The notes under the pieces were generated by a model that was not told the DNA's origin, made no database searches, and saw nothing but the letters and a program-made list of their open reading frames with translations. From Fonsecaea monophora (Eukaryota > Ascomycota > Eurotiomycetes > Chaetothyriales > Herpotrichiellaceae): DNA of 64,000 bases. Shown in pieces: positions 34,536 through 46,710 of the stretch. The stretch covers positions 62,001 through 126,000 of the forward strand of contig NW_019173962.1 in the NCBI RefSeq assembly GCF_001642475.1, written 5' to 3'. Every line of letters starts with the position of its first letter. The stretch's first letter is position 1. The position numbers and the translations under genes were made by a program.

Positions 34536-35360
34536 TTTCCCAACGATACCATCGATGAGAAGTCTCAGACTGCGGCAGTTGGCCGACAGAAAGGCGAAGG
34601 GATCCCATCCGGATGAACTTCAGCTCCAGAACTCAGGCCTGCAGTAAGGCTGGCGCCAGTGAGCCTCAAGCGCGAGATGGCGGCTGAGGGGCAAGCAACC
34701 TGGCCGCCAATCGCTACACATTTGAGTCGCTGCCCCATGACTGGTGTGAGAGGAAACGAGAGGCCGCAGAGATAGCGGCGCCAGCCTCTCTGAAATCGCT
34801 CCATGACTTACAGCTCCACGGCAGACTTGTGTCGAAGCGTTCACGGGAGGTAGTAATTTGCGTAGTAGGGCAGACCCTGAAGGATGACTGAAGTTTATAC
34901 TGAGTCCTACTGTACCTCGTACTCGGTACGGAAAGTGATTGCATGCTCCTGGCGCCTGCTTGTGCGACACTGCGAGTAGGAACGTATGTACCTGGTCTCG
35001 GCAGCGCGGCTCTTCCCGCGGGGCATCACCGCACCACAACTGCCTGGCAGGCCACACATCAATCTGGTGCCCACAATCAAACCTTCAAGTCATGGAGCCG
35101 CACAAGTATCCGGCATGGGTGCTGGTACTGTGGTCATTACATCTGACAGGCCTGCAGCATCTATCTGCCATCCACATTCTGACTTTTCCTGTTCCTTGTC
35201 ATTTGGTCAACAGAACGCATCCTGCCAGGGTTTCATCAGATTGGTTGGAACTCAAAGAACTGTGGTGCCTACTCATGCAGCCTATTTGAACCCTGCGCAG
35301 CCCTCAACACAAATCAGGGTACTCCAAACCCCTATTACAACGAAGAGCGATTAGACGGAA
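34536..35360. other. divergent promoter region, CorA-tailed gene / GNAT gene
   Basis: 825 bp between divergent starts. It carries an overlapping pair of the recurring intergenic motifs, TACCTCGTAC (34913-34922) and GTACTCGGTA (34919-34928). No gene is seen. Confidence 0.55.
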
Positions 35361-36085
35361 ATGGATCATCATAAGCAGTCCATCCACCCGATCTCGTACT
35401 CTGATCTTCCATTCCTCTCCGACCTCGTCCACACCTGCAAACTCGCTCTCCCCATCAATCGCCTCTTATTCAAAGATTGGCCCAATGAGGCTGCTCAAAA
35501 ACCGCTCTACGCAGCTGCTGTTGAAACAGCATTCCAAGGTGAATTTGTCGATTGTCTAAAATCAATCGACGAGAAGTCGGGGGACATTCTCGGATATCTT
35601 GCCTTGACTAGAAAACGGTCCTCTGCCGGGAATACAAACAATCAACCGCCCTCCGGTAAAGGCATCGGAAGTGAAAAGCCACAGGACATACCAGAATTTT
35701 TCAACTCGGAGGTTCTCGAAGCAGTATCCGGGGCGGTTTCTGAGATCGCCCGAAGCGCGGTAGGATTCGATCATTTCGGTATAACGTCTTGTGGCCAACG
35801 ATGACCACCTATGCTGACCAAGAGGGAGCAGAGCTCTCATATATCTGCGTTAAGCCTTCGACCCGTCGACAAGGGATAGGCTCACAACTGGTCCATGCCT
35901 GCCTCGAAAGGGCAAGGACTGAAGGTGTCCCACTCGTGGTCTGCTCTGAGCCCGCTGCGCACGATTTCTTTCTCAAGTTAGGCTTCACGGATACCACAAG
36001 CGTGGACATTGATTTGAGACGGTGGGCTCCAAAATACAGTGGTTTTGGCCTATTCAGATTATTTGGAATGATTTGGTCTCCTTGA
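35361..36085 (+). CDS. GNAT-family N-acetyltransferase
   Basis: Exon 1 is 35361-35778 and exon 2 is 35823-36085, separated by a 44-nt intron (GTATAA donor, CTGAC branch site, AAG acceptor), for 226 aa. The N-terminal half has the acceptor-side fold (DLPFLSDLVHTCKLALPINR, LFKDW). After the junction the acetyl-CoA-binding motif A is clear: ELSYICVKPSTRRQGIGSQL with the R/QxxGxG/A pattern RRQGIG. Motif B follows in VPLVVCSEPAAHDFFLKLGF. This is the usual layout of small fungal GNAT enzymes that acetylate amines of small molecules or proteins. The substrate is not deducible. A run of about 30 residues (NTNNQPPSGKGIGSEKP) between beta strands is probably a surface loop. Confidence 0.87.
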
Positions 36086-36322
36086 TTTTTAGCCATTGAC
36101 GCTGACCAGCAGCCAGCCAAATGCCACCATTCTGGAAAAAAGAGAGAGCACTCCTATACTTTCCCCTGCTATGGTCAAAGTGCGAGACATGAAGCAAGTG
36201 CTCCTATCTCACTCACCGCTCCTTTAGTTTTCCTTGATGCTTGAGACAAACGCCATTGCACACCGCTTATTCCATCGACGTCCAACAGAGAAGATCGCCG
36301 TGGAAAATGACCGAACACTCCT

Positions 36323-36694
36323 TCACGCTCGATCTCCCAACACAGCCTGAATGAAGGGCAGAAATCCGCTTGGCCCAGAAGTTGCATCCTTCAAGTGTAC
36401 GCAGGTATCCCCGCTGCGGGAGATGGCTTCTTTGACAATCTCCAGGCGTAGCTCGAGCTCCAAGCCCGCACCTACAAAGACATGCTGGATCGTGCGAGCC
36501 TCTTTGGCGGCTTGGTCGAAGGCACTTTGTACGTCGTCCAGAGTAGTTCCTACATAAACCCGCCTGTCAGACCCGGGAGATGGGGAGGCCTTCTCGTCGA
36601 TGTTCATCTGCAGGAGCCGGGCTTGCGCCTCGTCCAAAGCGTTGCCTTTGCGGGCGACGAGGAGGACGGTCAAGGTGGTGTCGAGGGTGGCCAT
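36323..36694 (-). CDS. small conserved-looking hypothetical protein
   Basis: An intronless 123-residue ORF with ATG at 36694. It starts MATLDTTLTVLLVARKGNAL and alternates strands and helices: RRVYVGTTLDDVQSAFDQA, TIQHVFVGAGLELELRLEIV, and SGDTCVHLKDATSGPSGFLP. The pattern of short hydrophobic beta strands followed by helices suggests a small Rossmann-like alpha/beta fold. I do not recognise the family. The composition is coding-like, and the frame lies in a compact spacer downstream of the GNAT gene, with which it converges. Confidence 0.65.
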   Translation of the reverse strand: MATLDTTLTVLLVARKGNALDEAQARLLQMNIDEKASPSPGSDRRVYVGTTLDDVQSAFDQAAKEARTIQHVFVGAGLELELRLEIVKEAISRSGDTCVHLKDATSGPSGFLPFIQAVLGDRA

Positions 36695-38017
36695 TATTCC
36701 TATCCCCTTGTTTTGAAACCCCTGTATGTGGAGCAGATATGGGCTTTTCGAAGCCTCTTTGCAAAGAAAACCGCGATGATAACAATATGACGATGATAAT
36801 ATGATGATGAGGAGACAAGTAAGCCACTTTCAGATCGTGTCTGGTCGTTCCCCGGCAAGCATCCTCTAATATATTTTATCTTACCACCCGCCATTCAAGC
36901 CCGTTCCATCGCTCTCTTTATATACACATACGTACATATGTATATCCGGGTACGAGGTACCTATGTATGCGGTATGTTGGACCCTCCCCGGACGGACGGA
37001 CGAACAAGGCTGGGCGCACTAAGGGGCGAGGAGGTGCGGCGAGGCAGACATGAGTGTGTGGGATATCGATCGGCACGGTCAATTCATTCCCCCTCGCAGT
37101 TCCCCCCTACCTACCTAGAACCTCGTACTCGTATCATCACAGCCAGCCATAGTGGCCGGGCAGCTGAGGCTTAATAAGCCGAAAAGGTCGGGATCGGGTC
37201 AAGGACATGATTCCCGCCGAGTTGTTTTATCTCCTTGGGACTTTATACAGGTCGCAGTTCAGCACTTCCCTCGCTCTCAAAGGGGGTATCGGCTTTCATC
37301 TGGCCCTGGAGCCGAGTGAGTGGGTCTTCTTGCTTGCCCGTCAGGCCCATACACCTGTCTACCCCGGATCGTTGAATGATGTTTGGTTTCAAAGAAAAGT
37401 TTCATTATCTCATGTTCATTGAGGGAATTTCTTGATACAAAGCTGCAATATTCTCCATTGGGAGGACCCAACTTCTCCCTGCCCACAGACCCAGTGTTCA
37501 GCAGTTGGCCGCTTTCATCTTGCTCCGCCTTTGTGCCTGCAACAATCTCTATGCGGCCTCGCAGTGAGTCTTGTCCATTGTCTCCGTCCGTTTAGAGCCG
37601 TACTGGGCGCCTCCATGGCGGGCTTTTCGTCCACCGGTCCTCTTTCAGCATACGCTCTGACCACTCGCTGCCTGGCTTTCCACGAGTGCGACACCTAGAT
37701 TTGTCAACATCGACCGGGAGCGTAGAATGAGAAGATCAGCTGGTAGTGCACTTGGCAATGGTCGTCTGGGGAACTCGGCTTCCCAATGCACGGCACGCGA
37801 CACCAGCCTGCGTTCGTCTCTTCTGTTGGCCGGAGTCAACCGCGAACAAGGACACCCCGAATACCACCTCAAGCTTGTCTCTCATCTTCTCCCAAGATCC
37901 ATTTCTTTTGAAGAAACCAGCTCCAAGTGTTGCCCAGGATAGCTTGCCCCTTTGGTGCCACTTTGAATCACATAACCCGCCCAAAAAATCCAGTAGAACA
38001 TTAGTTTTGCGCAAATC
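36695..38017. other. intergenic spacer
   Basis: 1.3 kb with the upstream region of the small hypothetical gene, one GTACGAGGTAC copy (36950-36960), a near-copy around 37120, and the 3' flank of the TFIIS gene. No convincing gene. Confidence 0.55.
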
Positions 38018-38944
38018 TCAAGAAAATTTCCACCGGTTGCCACAATTAAGACACTCGCAAAAGGTTGTCATCGGTTCATCAGCACTCCGCGTCTGCGCTT
38101 GAGAATAGCTGACCTTTTTCTGGTGACACTTTCCGCACTCCAGAGAAGTACTCACGGACTTCTCTTCCTGTGCCACCATGGCATTATTCATGTTCTCCTT
38201 TGCTATCTTGCGGTCTTCCTCTAGTTGTTGCCGCGATTTCATCTCTTCGTGTGACATGGTGACAAATCGTTGTGCGGTAACTTCCCCCGACAAAATGCGC
38301 ACTCGCAGTCCCGGGTTGGATTTATTCTTGAGGTTCTGGTACAAAGAGCGGATTTTGTCTTTGTACACGGTCGAAGCCGAGGACCCTTTAGCGTCAGGGA
38401 GATTGAGGGCAGCGGTCTCGATTTGCTTGGCCAGGTCAAGGATCTGTTTCATGGGAATTTCGGAACCCAGACATAGACCATCGTAGATGAGCCCGATACA
38501 GTTGTTTCGAGCCGTGTCGGATGTCAACTCGTCGCGCGGTACTTTATCCGTTTTCCAGTTGCGTTTATCAGGTGCAACTCCAGGGCTGGCCGCCTTTGGC
38601 GTGGGTGTGGCGGGCTTCTGGGGTACCGGCGAGCTCGTGCCATTCGACCTCGCCCCGTTGGCGGTAGGTGTAGACGTCCCGCTCGCCAACTTTTGCTCGT
38701 TCACCACATGCCGCCAGCGGGATATTATCTCTGCAGCCAGTTGGCTGACTTGAGGGTCCACGTTAGGTACTCCCTTCACTTTATTAACGATCTTGCCTAT
38801 TCCCGTGGCGCGCAAAAGTTCTTCGCTAGGCCGTACGTTCGCCTTTAGGTCGCGCAGAATTGTCAGGATATTTGCAGACGGCTCCTTCGCGGCAATAGCT
38901 TTCTGGAGTGCCGAGCCCTTGGAGAGGATCTCCCTGCGATCCAT
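38018..38944 (-). CDS. DST1: transcription elongation factor TFIIS
   Basis: An intronless 308-residue ORF with ATG at 38944, close to the 309 aa of yeast Dst1. Three domains are visible. The N-terminal LW/TFIIS-N domain (about 5-80) has DLKANVRPSEELLRATGIGK and AAEIISRWRHVV. A Ser/Thr/Pro-rich linker leads to the central RNA polymerase II-binding domain (about 140-250) with DTARNNCIGLIYDGL, IRSLYQNLKNKSNPGLRVRI and MSHEEMKSRQQLEED. The C-terminal zinc ribbon has CGKCHQKKVSYSQAQTRSADEP and CECLNCGNRWKFS. Its acidic hairpin (D and E in RSADEP) enters the polymerase pore and stimulates cleavage of backtracked RNA. All four zinc-ligand cysteines are present. Confidence 0.96.
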   Translation of the reverse strand: MDRREILSKGSALQKAIAAKEPSANILTILRDLKANVRPSEELLRATGIGKIVNKVKGVPNVDPQVSQLAAEIISRWRHVVNEQKLASGTSTPTANGARSNGTSSPVPQKPATPTPKAASPGVAPDKRNWKTDKVPRDELTSDTARNNCIGLIYDGLCLGSEIPMKQILDLAKQIETAALNLPDAKGSSASTVYKDKIRSLYQNLKNKSNPGLRVRILSGEVTAQRFVTMSHEEMKSRQQLEEDRKIAKENMNNAMVAQEEKSVSTSLECGKCHQKKVSYSQAQTRSADEPMTTFCECLNCGNRWKFS

Positions 38945-39752
38945 CTCGACAGTAGAGAAATGTGTGGTTTCGGCGGAGAGAGCGAATCAGGCGTGAACGG
39001 CGGTGACGAATCCCGAATGAGTGCTGAGGGTTCGGACAGAGTCGGCGACGGTGTTTCCCTATTTACTTGATGGTGATTAGCAAGTCAGAGTGAAGTGACC
39101 AAAGGTGGGAGAGGATCATGGCAGGCAGAACACAGTTAGAACATGAAGACTCCCGGTGAGCATCGCACCCCCAGGCACTGTGCGCGCAACCTTAAGGCCT
39201 CGTGGGAAACCTCCTCTCCCGATTTCCTCACGGTGAGCTTGTCTCTTCGGGTGCGCGCAGTGTTGGGCCTCGTTCAGAAGGTGGGATGTGGGCGAGATGC
39301 ATGAGTTCCATCAGGCAGTCCTTACCTGAATCAATATCTCGCTGCGACCATTCCGCACTGTCCCAGGGTCCACGGTCTTGGATAAGTCCTCAGATGTGCT
39401 GGCCCACGAGATCAAAGCTGGTAACAGAAGGAAAGATGTCGCATAAGGCCTTGCGTGGGAGTTGAGGCGAGCGAAATAACGGTTCCGGAGGTGGAGTCAA
39501 ATGACTGTCATTAGAACCAGGAATTTCCGTTTTCAGACACACCGAGCAAGACCGAGACACCAAAAAGTCTCCTCACTACAACAACAGGCATGCAACATAC
39601 ATAATATGTCCCGGAAGTGGATTTGACAAAGGCAGCTTGATTTATTTTTAGTCTCAGAACATACAAATGCTATAGCTGCACATGATACAAGGGTCAACTC
39701 CATGCTGTCTCCCAACCCAAAATGCTTCCGAAGGAGACACTGATCACGCGAC
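38945..39752. other. spacer upstream of TFIIS
   Basis: About 800 bp holding the TFIIS promoter and the 3' flank of the fumarate reductase gene. No gene is seen. Confidence 0.55.
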
Positions 39753-41879
39753 CTAATATTCCAGTCGAACTTCTTGACCCTTGACGCGGCCAATGACAAT
39801 GTCAGCTGCATATTTCGGAATCACTTCGTCGTCGTGAAGCATCTCGAACTCTGTGCAGATGTTAGCAAGTATACCGTCAAATTGAGATCTGGCAGGCTTA
39901 CCTTCTGTAGCATCTTTGCCCATGTGGCTGAACAGCGCTTGGGGACCACCTGGATGCTCATCGAGCCAGTTGGTGACGTCCATCACGACACCCTTGACGG
40001 CAATCCACAGGTCATCCTTCTTGTTGTGTTTGGCGACCTCTTCCAGACTGTACTCTTGCTCTGGGACCTTGAAGTTACTGATGTCGTTGACATCCTTCTT
40101 CTTGCCAGGATCTTGGCTCTTGTCACCGTCCATCACCGGAGCCGCGCTCTTTTGGGCTTGCTGTGAGATCGTCTCAGTCCTTGCTGAGGGTCCCGAGGAT
40201 CCACTACCACTACCCCATTCCACTGAGATCTTCCCGGGAGTGCTGGGATCAATATGTAGCGAGATCTGACCCAGACGCTGAGAGGCTCCGGCGGCACCTC
40301 CCTGGGTGGTAAGCTTCTGCAACAGGTATTGAGACGCCGATGCACCTGCAACACGCCCGTAGACAACACAGCCCAAGAGTGAGGAGCCACCGAGACGGTT
40401 GGCACCGTGAACGCCGCCTGCAAGTTCACCACAGGCGAAGAGAGCTTCAAAGGGTTTATGTTCCCTGTTGAGCACTTGAGCCTTGTCGTTGATCTCCATA
40501 CCACCCATGGTAAAGTGCAGCACAGGCTCCATCAGTGCAACGTGGAAAGTGTCGTTGATGTCCATGGGCATGTTGTGGAAATATTTCTTTCCCCAAGGGT
40601 CCTTCTTTTCGCCTTTGGCAATAGCGTTGTACTCCTTGAACTGCTTGTCCAGCGCTGCCTCACCGCAGCCAATCTCCTTGGCCAGCTCCTTGCCGGTCAT
40701 CTTCTTCATCAAGCCACGACCGGAGTAGTGCCGGGTATGGAAATCAAGGACATTCGAGGCCTTGGAGTTGAGAACCAGGCGAATGGGCCATTTGCCCTTC
40801 TCCTTCTCCTCCCACATCTTGCCAGAGACGTAGTCACGGTGACCGAGATCGTCACAGAATCGTTGGCCGTCGCTGTTGAGCAGAACACCACCTTCACCTC
40901 GCAGGGCCTCAGCAGCCAAAAACTTCCACTTGGAGTTGGGATCCTTAGGATCGACTAGACCGGTAGGGTGAACCTGAACCTTGTCCATGTCAATGTCATT
41001 TGCGCCAATTGCCATCAACATCTTGTGCCCGTCACCAGTGGCGTGTGTGCCATTGGTCGAAGACAGATTGAACGTGTCTGGTCTGTGCTTCTTGAGAAGG
41101 GATGTTTCTGTGAAGTCGGCCGCATATCCACCAGTGGCCAGAACGACTACACCATCCACCGAGTGCGACGCTCCGTCATATTCGTAGGTAACACCGGTGA
41201 TCAGGTTGCCCTCTGTGTTCAAAGACGTGACCTTGGCCTTCTTGATAACCTGAACTCTCTCAGGGTCCGACTCGCACAGCTCTTCTAGTCTTTGCATCAG
41301 AGCATAGGTGATTGCCATACCGGGGAATTTCGCATCATGTCCTCGGTGGGTTCGGGGGAAGGAGTGACCACTATACACTGCATTAGACCCGGTATTTCAA
41401 GGATTCGAAATCTCACATACCCCAATCGAGAAACAAGAGTCAGGTCGAGATTGAAGACATCCTGAAGCCATTCCACGGCAGCCGCGGATTGGTATGTGAG
41501 CACTCGGATGAGATCTGGTCTGGCCTTGTCACGGGCTGACTTGAGCGTATCCTCGTAAAATTGCTTCACACTATCTTGAATGCCGAGATCGACTTGAGTT
41601 CGGGTGAGGGCACCGTTGATACCAGAGGTGGCTTTTGTGGAGTTGCCACCGAAGAAGTCTGCGTTTGTGTTAGCCATTGTCTCGTCATGGAAGACCCTCG
41701 ATTCCACACACTATTCTTGTCCAAAACAAGGACGTTGCCTCCATTAAGGTAGACGGTATGGGCGGCACTGAGACCAGACACTGTGATGTCGCAGAGTTAG
41801 CTCATCAACTGCACCAGCATCAAAAGAGGGAGGGTTCCGTACGGCCACCGCCAACAACAATGACACGAGGAGGGGTCAT
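39753..41879 (-). CDS. soluble fumarate reductase (Osm1-like flavoprotein) with C-terminal cytochrome b5 domain
   Basis: Five exons (41879-41843, 41780-41712, 41658-41421, 41370-39902, 39850-39753) give 636 aa. The start MTPPRVIVVGGGLSGLSAAH forms the FAD-binding GxGxxG motif across the first intron. FAD-dependent fumarate reductase features follow: GGNSTKATSGINGALTRTQ, THRGHDAKFPG, TNGTHATGDGHKM, VHPTGLVDPKDP, EALRGEGGVLLNSDG and GELAGGVHGANRLGGSSLLG. The C-terminus (about 545-636) is a cytochrome b5-like domain with the haem-binding HPGG in LDEHPGG and the second axial His in EMLHDDEV. The enzyme reduces fumarate to succinate, reoxidising flavin or NADH under low oxygen, and the b5 unit is the probable electron donor. 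No mitochondrial or ER leader is seen, so a cytosolic location is inferred. Confidence 0.94.
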
Positions 41880-44032
41880 TTTCGGACAGACAGGAAGTAA
41901 TTCGAAGGCGGCAGTAGACGGATAGGAGGAGGTGAGAGGTATGGAAAGGAAAGAGAGAAGAAGGATGATGAGTTTTCGAAGCTCGAGCGAGATGAAAACG
42001 ATCACCTGCGCAGCCAGTAACGGGGACTCGAGGCAGTCAATTGTCGTTTATGCCACTGGGCAACCTAGGAGCGAGGAGGAAGGACAATTCACATGAAATG
42101 AACCTCGGCTTCCCGGTAACCTGCCACCTGCCAGCCGCTGACTGCCAAATATGTTCCAGCTGGTTGGTTGGCGCCCACAACCCTGAATTATTCCGCGTTC
42201 CGCTTACGAGTACGGGTAATACTCAAGTGCCAGGTCCACACACAGCGATCTTACACTCAGCTTCGCAAGAACAAAGAACTATTGACTGTCCTCCCAGGCG
42301 TTGTTGGGTTCGGCTTTTGTACCTTGTGGGATCCAGGAAAGCTTGTCATATTCGCCGACTTCTAAAGGACTGTGTCCCAGCTTGGCCGGGGAAATTTCCT
42401 TTCATCAGTCACAACAGACCAGATGAGGGTCGCAGTTCTCGCCTGTATTCTGTGCCCCGGGGTTGTCTAGCATTGTGCTAGGGGCTACTACACCCCTACA
42501 GGAGTCGCTCCAGGCTCTTGTGCTGGGGTCTCCGCACAAGCCTTCTCCAAGCCCGAGTCCGCGGACTTCACATGCTTCGGTCTCAATGCCCGCGGCCTTC
42601 CAGCCTGGCTCGATCCCCGAGAGCCCCTAAACCTGATTCCCCTGTCCACACTTGCCTAGTAGGAATTAACCAGTCCGAGGCATGTGAAAAATACCAAGTT
42701 TTGGGTATTAGGCGGTAAGGACACGACCTCAGGTGATGCAATGTAGGAACACGATGTCACATGGCTTTTCCCTTTCAATCAAATCAAATGATCATTAATA
42801 TAGCAACTCCTCGATAATCCACTTTGAGATCAAATTCATATTGGGTATCATTAGGTATACTTGTAGTCCACATGTCATGTCCTCACAGCCCTTTACTCCA
42901 TGCATCGTACCTCGTACATGACCAGCCTTAACTTCACATGTACGTCCATATTTAACAGCTGTCAATCAGTGATCACATGCGTTTCTCTCATCAATCATTA
43001 GTCCACACTGTAAGGGTTTAAGAACATCCACGCCGGTGACGCATTGACGATGTTCGGCGGCCGAGGGGTGAGCATTCCGGTAATGTGGCTGTCCATGCAA
43101 TTGGTTTGTTGTGGCTTCACCTACCAAGTGCAGGAGTCTCGCCAGGATCGTGCTGCCTCAAGGTGCGGAAGCACACGATCGACTTTGATATTGGGTGCGT
43201 ACTTCCCGAAATTGATTCGATCCACATGCCGGTCGGATGTTTTGGAGTCCCTCCCAAAATCCCCGGGAAGAGTCAACTGCGCTGGTTTTTGTCTTTGGCG
43301 CGCAGAACCACTTGGTTAAGGCGGGCTTCCACTGGGTGTGAGATATATATTTGCGTCATCCTGCTCATCATCATCTTCTTCTTGCCTCTCCCTCATTCCT
43401 TGTCCGTTGGTCGGATGTCGAATTTGTCGAGTATCTTGATAAAAGAGAAGCTGTCGAAGTCGGTGAACGCAAACTAGACCCGGAGGTCAATGATCCGTTT
43501 GAGGGTTGCGCATTCGATGCCTGTCTGGTCTCATGCTTGGGCTCTTTGTAGAACATGGTAAATCGGAGAGTTTGGTACCTCATGTTGACGAGGAGCAAAG
43601 CTGGTGTGATGACAGATCAAGAATCAAGGTAAAAAGTAACGAAGGGACTGAAAGAGTGACTCGAAACGTTGGAATACGACAGATAAGGGAAGAACTTGAG
43701 GTCTCCTACATGATCATCGACTTGCCGAATGGCCGGCTGTTGAATAAGTATCATTTCTTGGGTCCAAGTTCCGCGGGCCAAAAGAAGCCTTCTGCGACGG
43801 AGACTCATCATGATGACGCCCTGCGATTTGCGGAGGACGATTCTTGAATTGAGGACAGGAGAGAGGCTAGGAAAAAGTCGGGCTGGGTTCGGAATTCAGC
43901 GTGCCTAACAGAGTACTTCGGTAGATTTGTCACGTGATGTTTCACGTGATACTTCCAACCACATCCTGTCCAATCTTAGAATTGTTTGAATCAAATCAAG
44001 TTCTCCTTGATGGACTACTCATATGTTCCGCC
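41880..44032. other. 2.2-kb intergenic spacer
   Basis: Contains the promoter side of the fumarate reductase gene, an AT-richer stretch around 42770-42990, and one TACCTCGTAC copy (42908-42917). A weak plus-strand ORF around 43350-43850 has partly coding-like composition but no recognised domain, so no gene is called. Confidence 0.5.
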
Positions 44033-45070
44033 TCAAGCCCAATCCTTCGTAGTGACACGAACTGTATCCTCCAATTTCGTCCATCCTGGTCTTCCAAACC
44101 GCTTTACAATCTCCTCCGCCCTTTCGTTCGAGATCTTGCTGAGATCCCTACCGAGATCCGGTAGATCATCCATGAATTTGTGCTCAGGGTACAACTTCCT
44201 GTATATGGCCAGAATATCATTCCAGTTGAAAGGGTACGCGAACGCAAACAAGCGCTCTCCTTGGACATCCGGACAAATCAGGGCGCCGACGTGGATGCGG
44301 GCGTTGTCTTGAACGTTCACATAGTATTGCGGCGGATTGAATGCGAGCTTCTCTTGGCCCTTGAACTCGTTCCAGAGTGCCTTGAGCCAGCCGATTGTGC
44401 TTGGTGCTCCTTGATGTTCAGGTGAGAGCACTAGACCCATGTTGCAGTTTGGCAGAACTGTGTTCAAGACAAAACCAGGCTTCTTCTCTTTCATAAACTT
44501 CCAAGCAGCTTGCTCTCCCAGTGTCTTGCTAGCCGAATAGACATCGAGTTTTCTCTGTTCGCCTTCGTAGGGAGGAGGAGCCCAGGCTGCCTTGATGGCT
44601 TCGTCATTCCAAGTCGATTCATCTGCGCTGAACTCGACATTTGGCTTTGGGCTGATCGCAGCAGTGGAAGACGAAGTCAGCACAAAGCGCTTGATTGAGG
44701 GCTCACTGGCCGCAGCTTTGAGTGCGTTCAGAGTGCCATTTACCACGATTGGAATGCCTTCATTTGGGTCGTACGACACCATCACGGGTGTTGCTGTGTG
44801 AATGAATCCAGAGGCGCCTTTTATAGCGTCGTCGAAAGCTCCATCCTTGGCCATTTCTGGCACTTCGATCAGCTCAAACTTGCCGGGACCATATTTGTTG
44901 CCAAAATAGTCAATCAACCATGCAGACTTTTGAGAGTTGCGGACCGTTCCCCTGACACGATAGCCAGCCAGCAGAAGCTGATCAACAACGTGGCTTGCGA
45001 TAAAACCATTGGCACCACTCACGACGACCAGACTTCCTGCCGGAATGGCGCGTTCTGATATGGAACCCAT
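44033..45070 (-). CDS. NAD(P)-dependent reductase, extended SDR (Gre2 / dihydroflavonol reductase-like)
   Basis: An intronless 345-residue ORF with ATG at 45070. The Rossmann motif GANGFIASHVVDQLL at about residues 19-33 is the TGxxGxxG-type signature of extended SDRs. VRGTVRNSQK marks the NADP-binding strand. Catalytic residues are visible as Ser in LTSSSTAAI and Tyr/Lys in YSASKTLGEQAAWKF (YxxxK). The C-terminal part (RIHVGALICPDVQGERLFAF and NWNDILAIYRKLYPEH) matches Gre2-type ketone/aldehyde reductases and fungal dihydroflavonol-4-reductase-like enzymes. It should reduce a carbonyl in the cytosol with NADPH. The physiological substrate, possibly methylglyoxal or another aldehyde, cannot be inferred. 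The neighbours do not form a pathway with it. Confidence 0.92.
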   Translation of the reverse strand: MGSISERAIPAGSLVVVSGANGFIASHVVDQLLLAGYRVRGTVRNSQKSAWLIDYFGNKYGPGKFELIEVPEMAKDGAFDDAIKGASGFIHTATPVMVSYDPNEGIPIVVNGTLNALKAAASEPSIKRFVLTSSSTAAISPKPNVEFSADESTWNDEAIKAAWAPPPYEGEQRKLDVYSASKTLGEQAAWKFMKEKKPGFVLNTVLPNCNMGLVLSPEHQGAPSTIGWLKALWNEFKGQEKLAFNPPQYYVNVQDNARIHVGALICPDVQGERLFAFAYPFNWNDILAIYRKLYPEHKFMDDLPDLGRDLSKISNERAEEIVKRFGRPGWTKLEDTVRVTTKDWA

Positions 45071-46710
45071 TTGTTCGAAAATGAGATGGCCTTTGTCACA
45101 ACGTGGGAATGTGTTGTGTACCCACAGAAGGTCTTGACAACTGTTGTAGGATGAACCTTGACAGGGTTAATCCAGACAGCCTTTATACGTCGCCTTCGAG
45201 CCCTCCTCAACAGACTTTACCAGGGTTCACGAGGACTGACGTCTTCTCACCAAGCATCTTGCTTATTCACAGAGTCTTCGAGCGAACCGTGAGTTAAGAG
45301 GACAATGCATCAAGACATTCTTGGACATTACATGGCATTCGAGTCCGAATCCCCTCCTGGGTTTGAAGACCATTGATCCCAGCACAACGACAGCCAATTA
45401 GAGACGAGACAAGTTTAACCCAGATTGGTCACAGTGGCCAGGCATGGATTTCCAAGTGGCAGGGGTTTACAACCTCAGTTCGCGCATCGGAATGCTTTCA
45501 AGGGCCAATGTAGCAATATTCGCCCGATCGAGAGGCTCTTTCTGGGTCATATCGTATCACTCCGTCCTCGTCCTCGTACTCGACTGGTCATTGGGCTGGT
45601 TTCGCTAGGGCAATGAGAGGTTAAGGTAAGCGATGCGCCGTCGTCACACGGGACTCGGACTTAGTGAAGGCTGCTTTAACAAGTTGCAGCAGCAGCATAT
45701 CATACGTCTGGATATAGAAGTCCGTAGGAGCTTATTGTCCTCGTTGATCGCAAACTTCTATTCGACTCGTGGACTTTCTGGATGCATCTTCCATAGCGCC
45801 TGCCGAATGCGGTAGACAAGGAGGGAGGACAACGAATGACACACGACGCCTTCAACGTGGCCAAGCACCGAAGCGACACTGAAGCGACAGATCTTCATCA
45901 ACGGTCAAGATGGACAAAGCCAAGCGTTGAAGTGGCTCGGGAACAAAGTCAAATGTCTTCGTGCCTTTGCCACAGGACGGAGCGAGAATATCTGAATACG
46001 AGACATTATCAATCAAACGAGCACTAGCAAGCTAGTCTGGACTTCTGGTTGTTTGTTGCTGCTGCGCCTCATGGAAAGGGCAAAATGGCTTCGAGCTGAC
46101 CCCGGATCTATTGTGCAGTGACCCTTTCATTATTAGTCAAACGACGATCGTCCATGCCCCTCCCTACGAGGCTGGATGCTTGATCAATCGGATTTTAGAC
46201 GGATTGCAATTGCTGCTAAGTACAAAGGAAAGTTCCGGCGGATATACACGAAGTGCTGTATCGTTTCGGCGTACGCGAGCACATCATAGGCTGGGCTGAT
46301 CTCGGGCAAAAAGCCTTGCAGCTTCTCCAGCTGTCTTCGGGTCGTCTGGAGCATGAATGCAGCGGCCAGAATTGCATTCGCAATATCTCGCCCTCAAGTC
46401 CAGAAGATCGCGCATGGGGGAGTCTCGGTCTCGATATCCCAAGCAAGCGCGACTAGAAGTGGTTTAAATAAGCCACTTCTATTCCGCCAACCTCGATTGT
46501 TGTCCCGCGAGCTGAGTCATCGATCAAAGGTTCGAGATACCTATTTGGCGCTGAATGAGGCAAATATGCAAGGGTAAAGCCAGCACGGGTCATTAGCTTC
46601 CATGGCGAAGGACGGCAAGGTTCATATATCACCTACAGAAAATCCCTGGATAAATCCATTTCCATTCACGTCTTCCACCTTTTCCCCCTAAGGTGATAGA
46701 TCATTCGCAT
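45071..46710. other. 1.6-kb divergent intergenic spacer
   Basis: Lies between the divergent reductase (-) and transcription factor (+) genes. Only short ORFs were seen, with no recognisable domain. Confidence 0.5.

Noticed and set aside
35779..35822. Apparent frameshift in the GNAT gene
   Set aside because: A 44-nt intron with GT...AG ends and a CTGAC branch site restores the motif A reading frame.
43350..43850. Plus-strand ORFs upstream of the reductase gene
   Set aside because: Partly coding-like, but no splice model joins them and no family is recognised, so they are mentioned only in the spacer entry.
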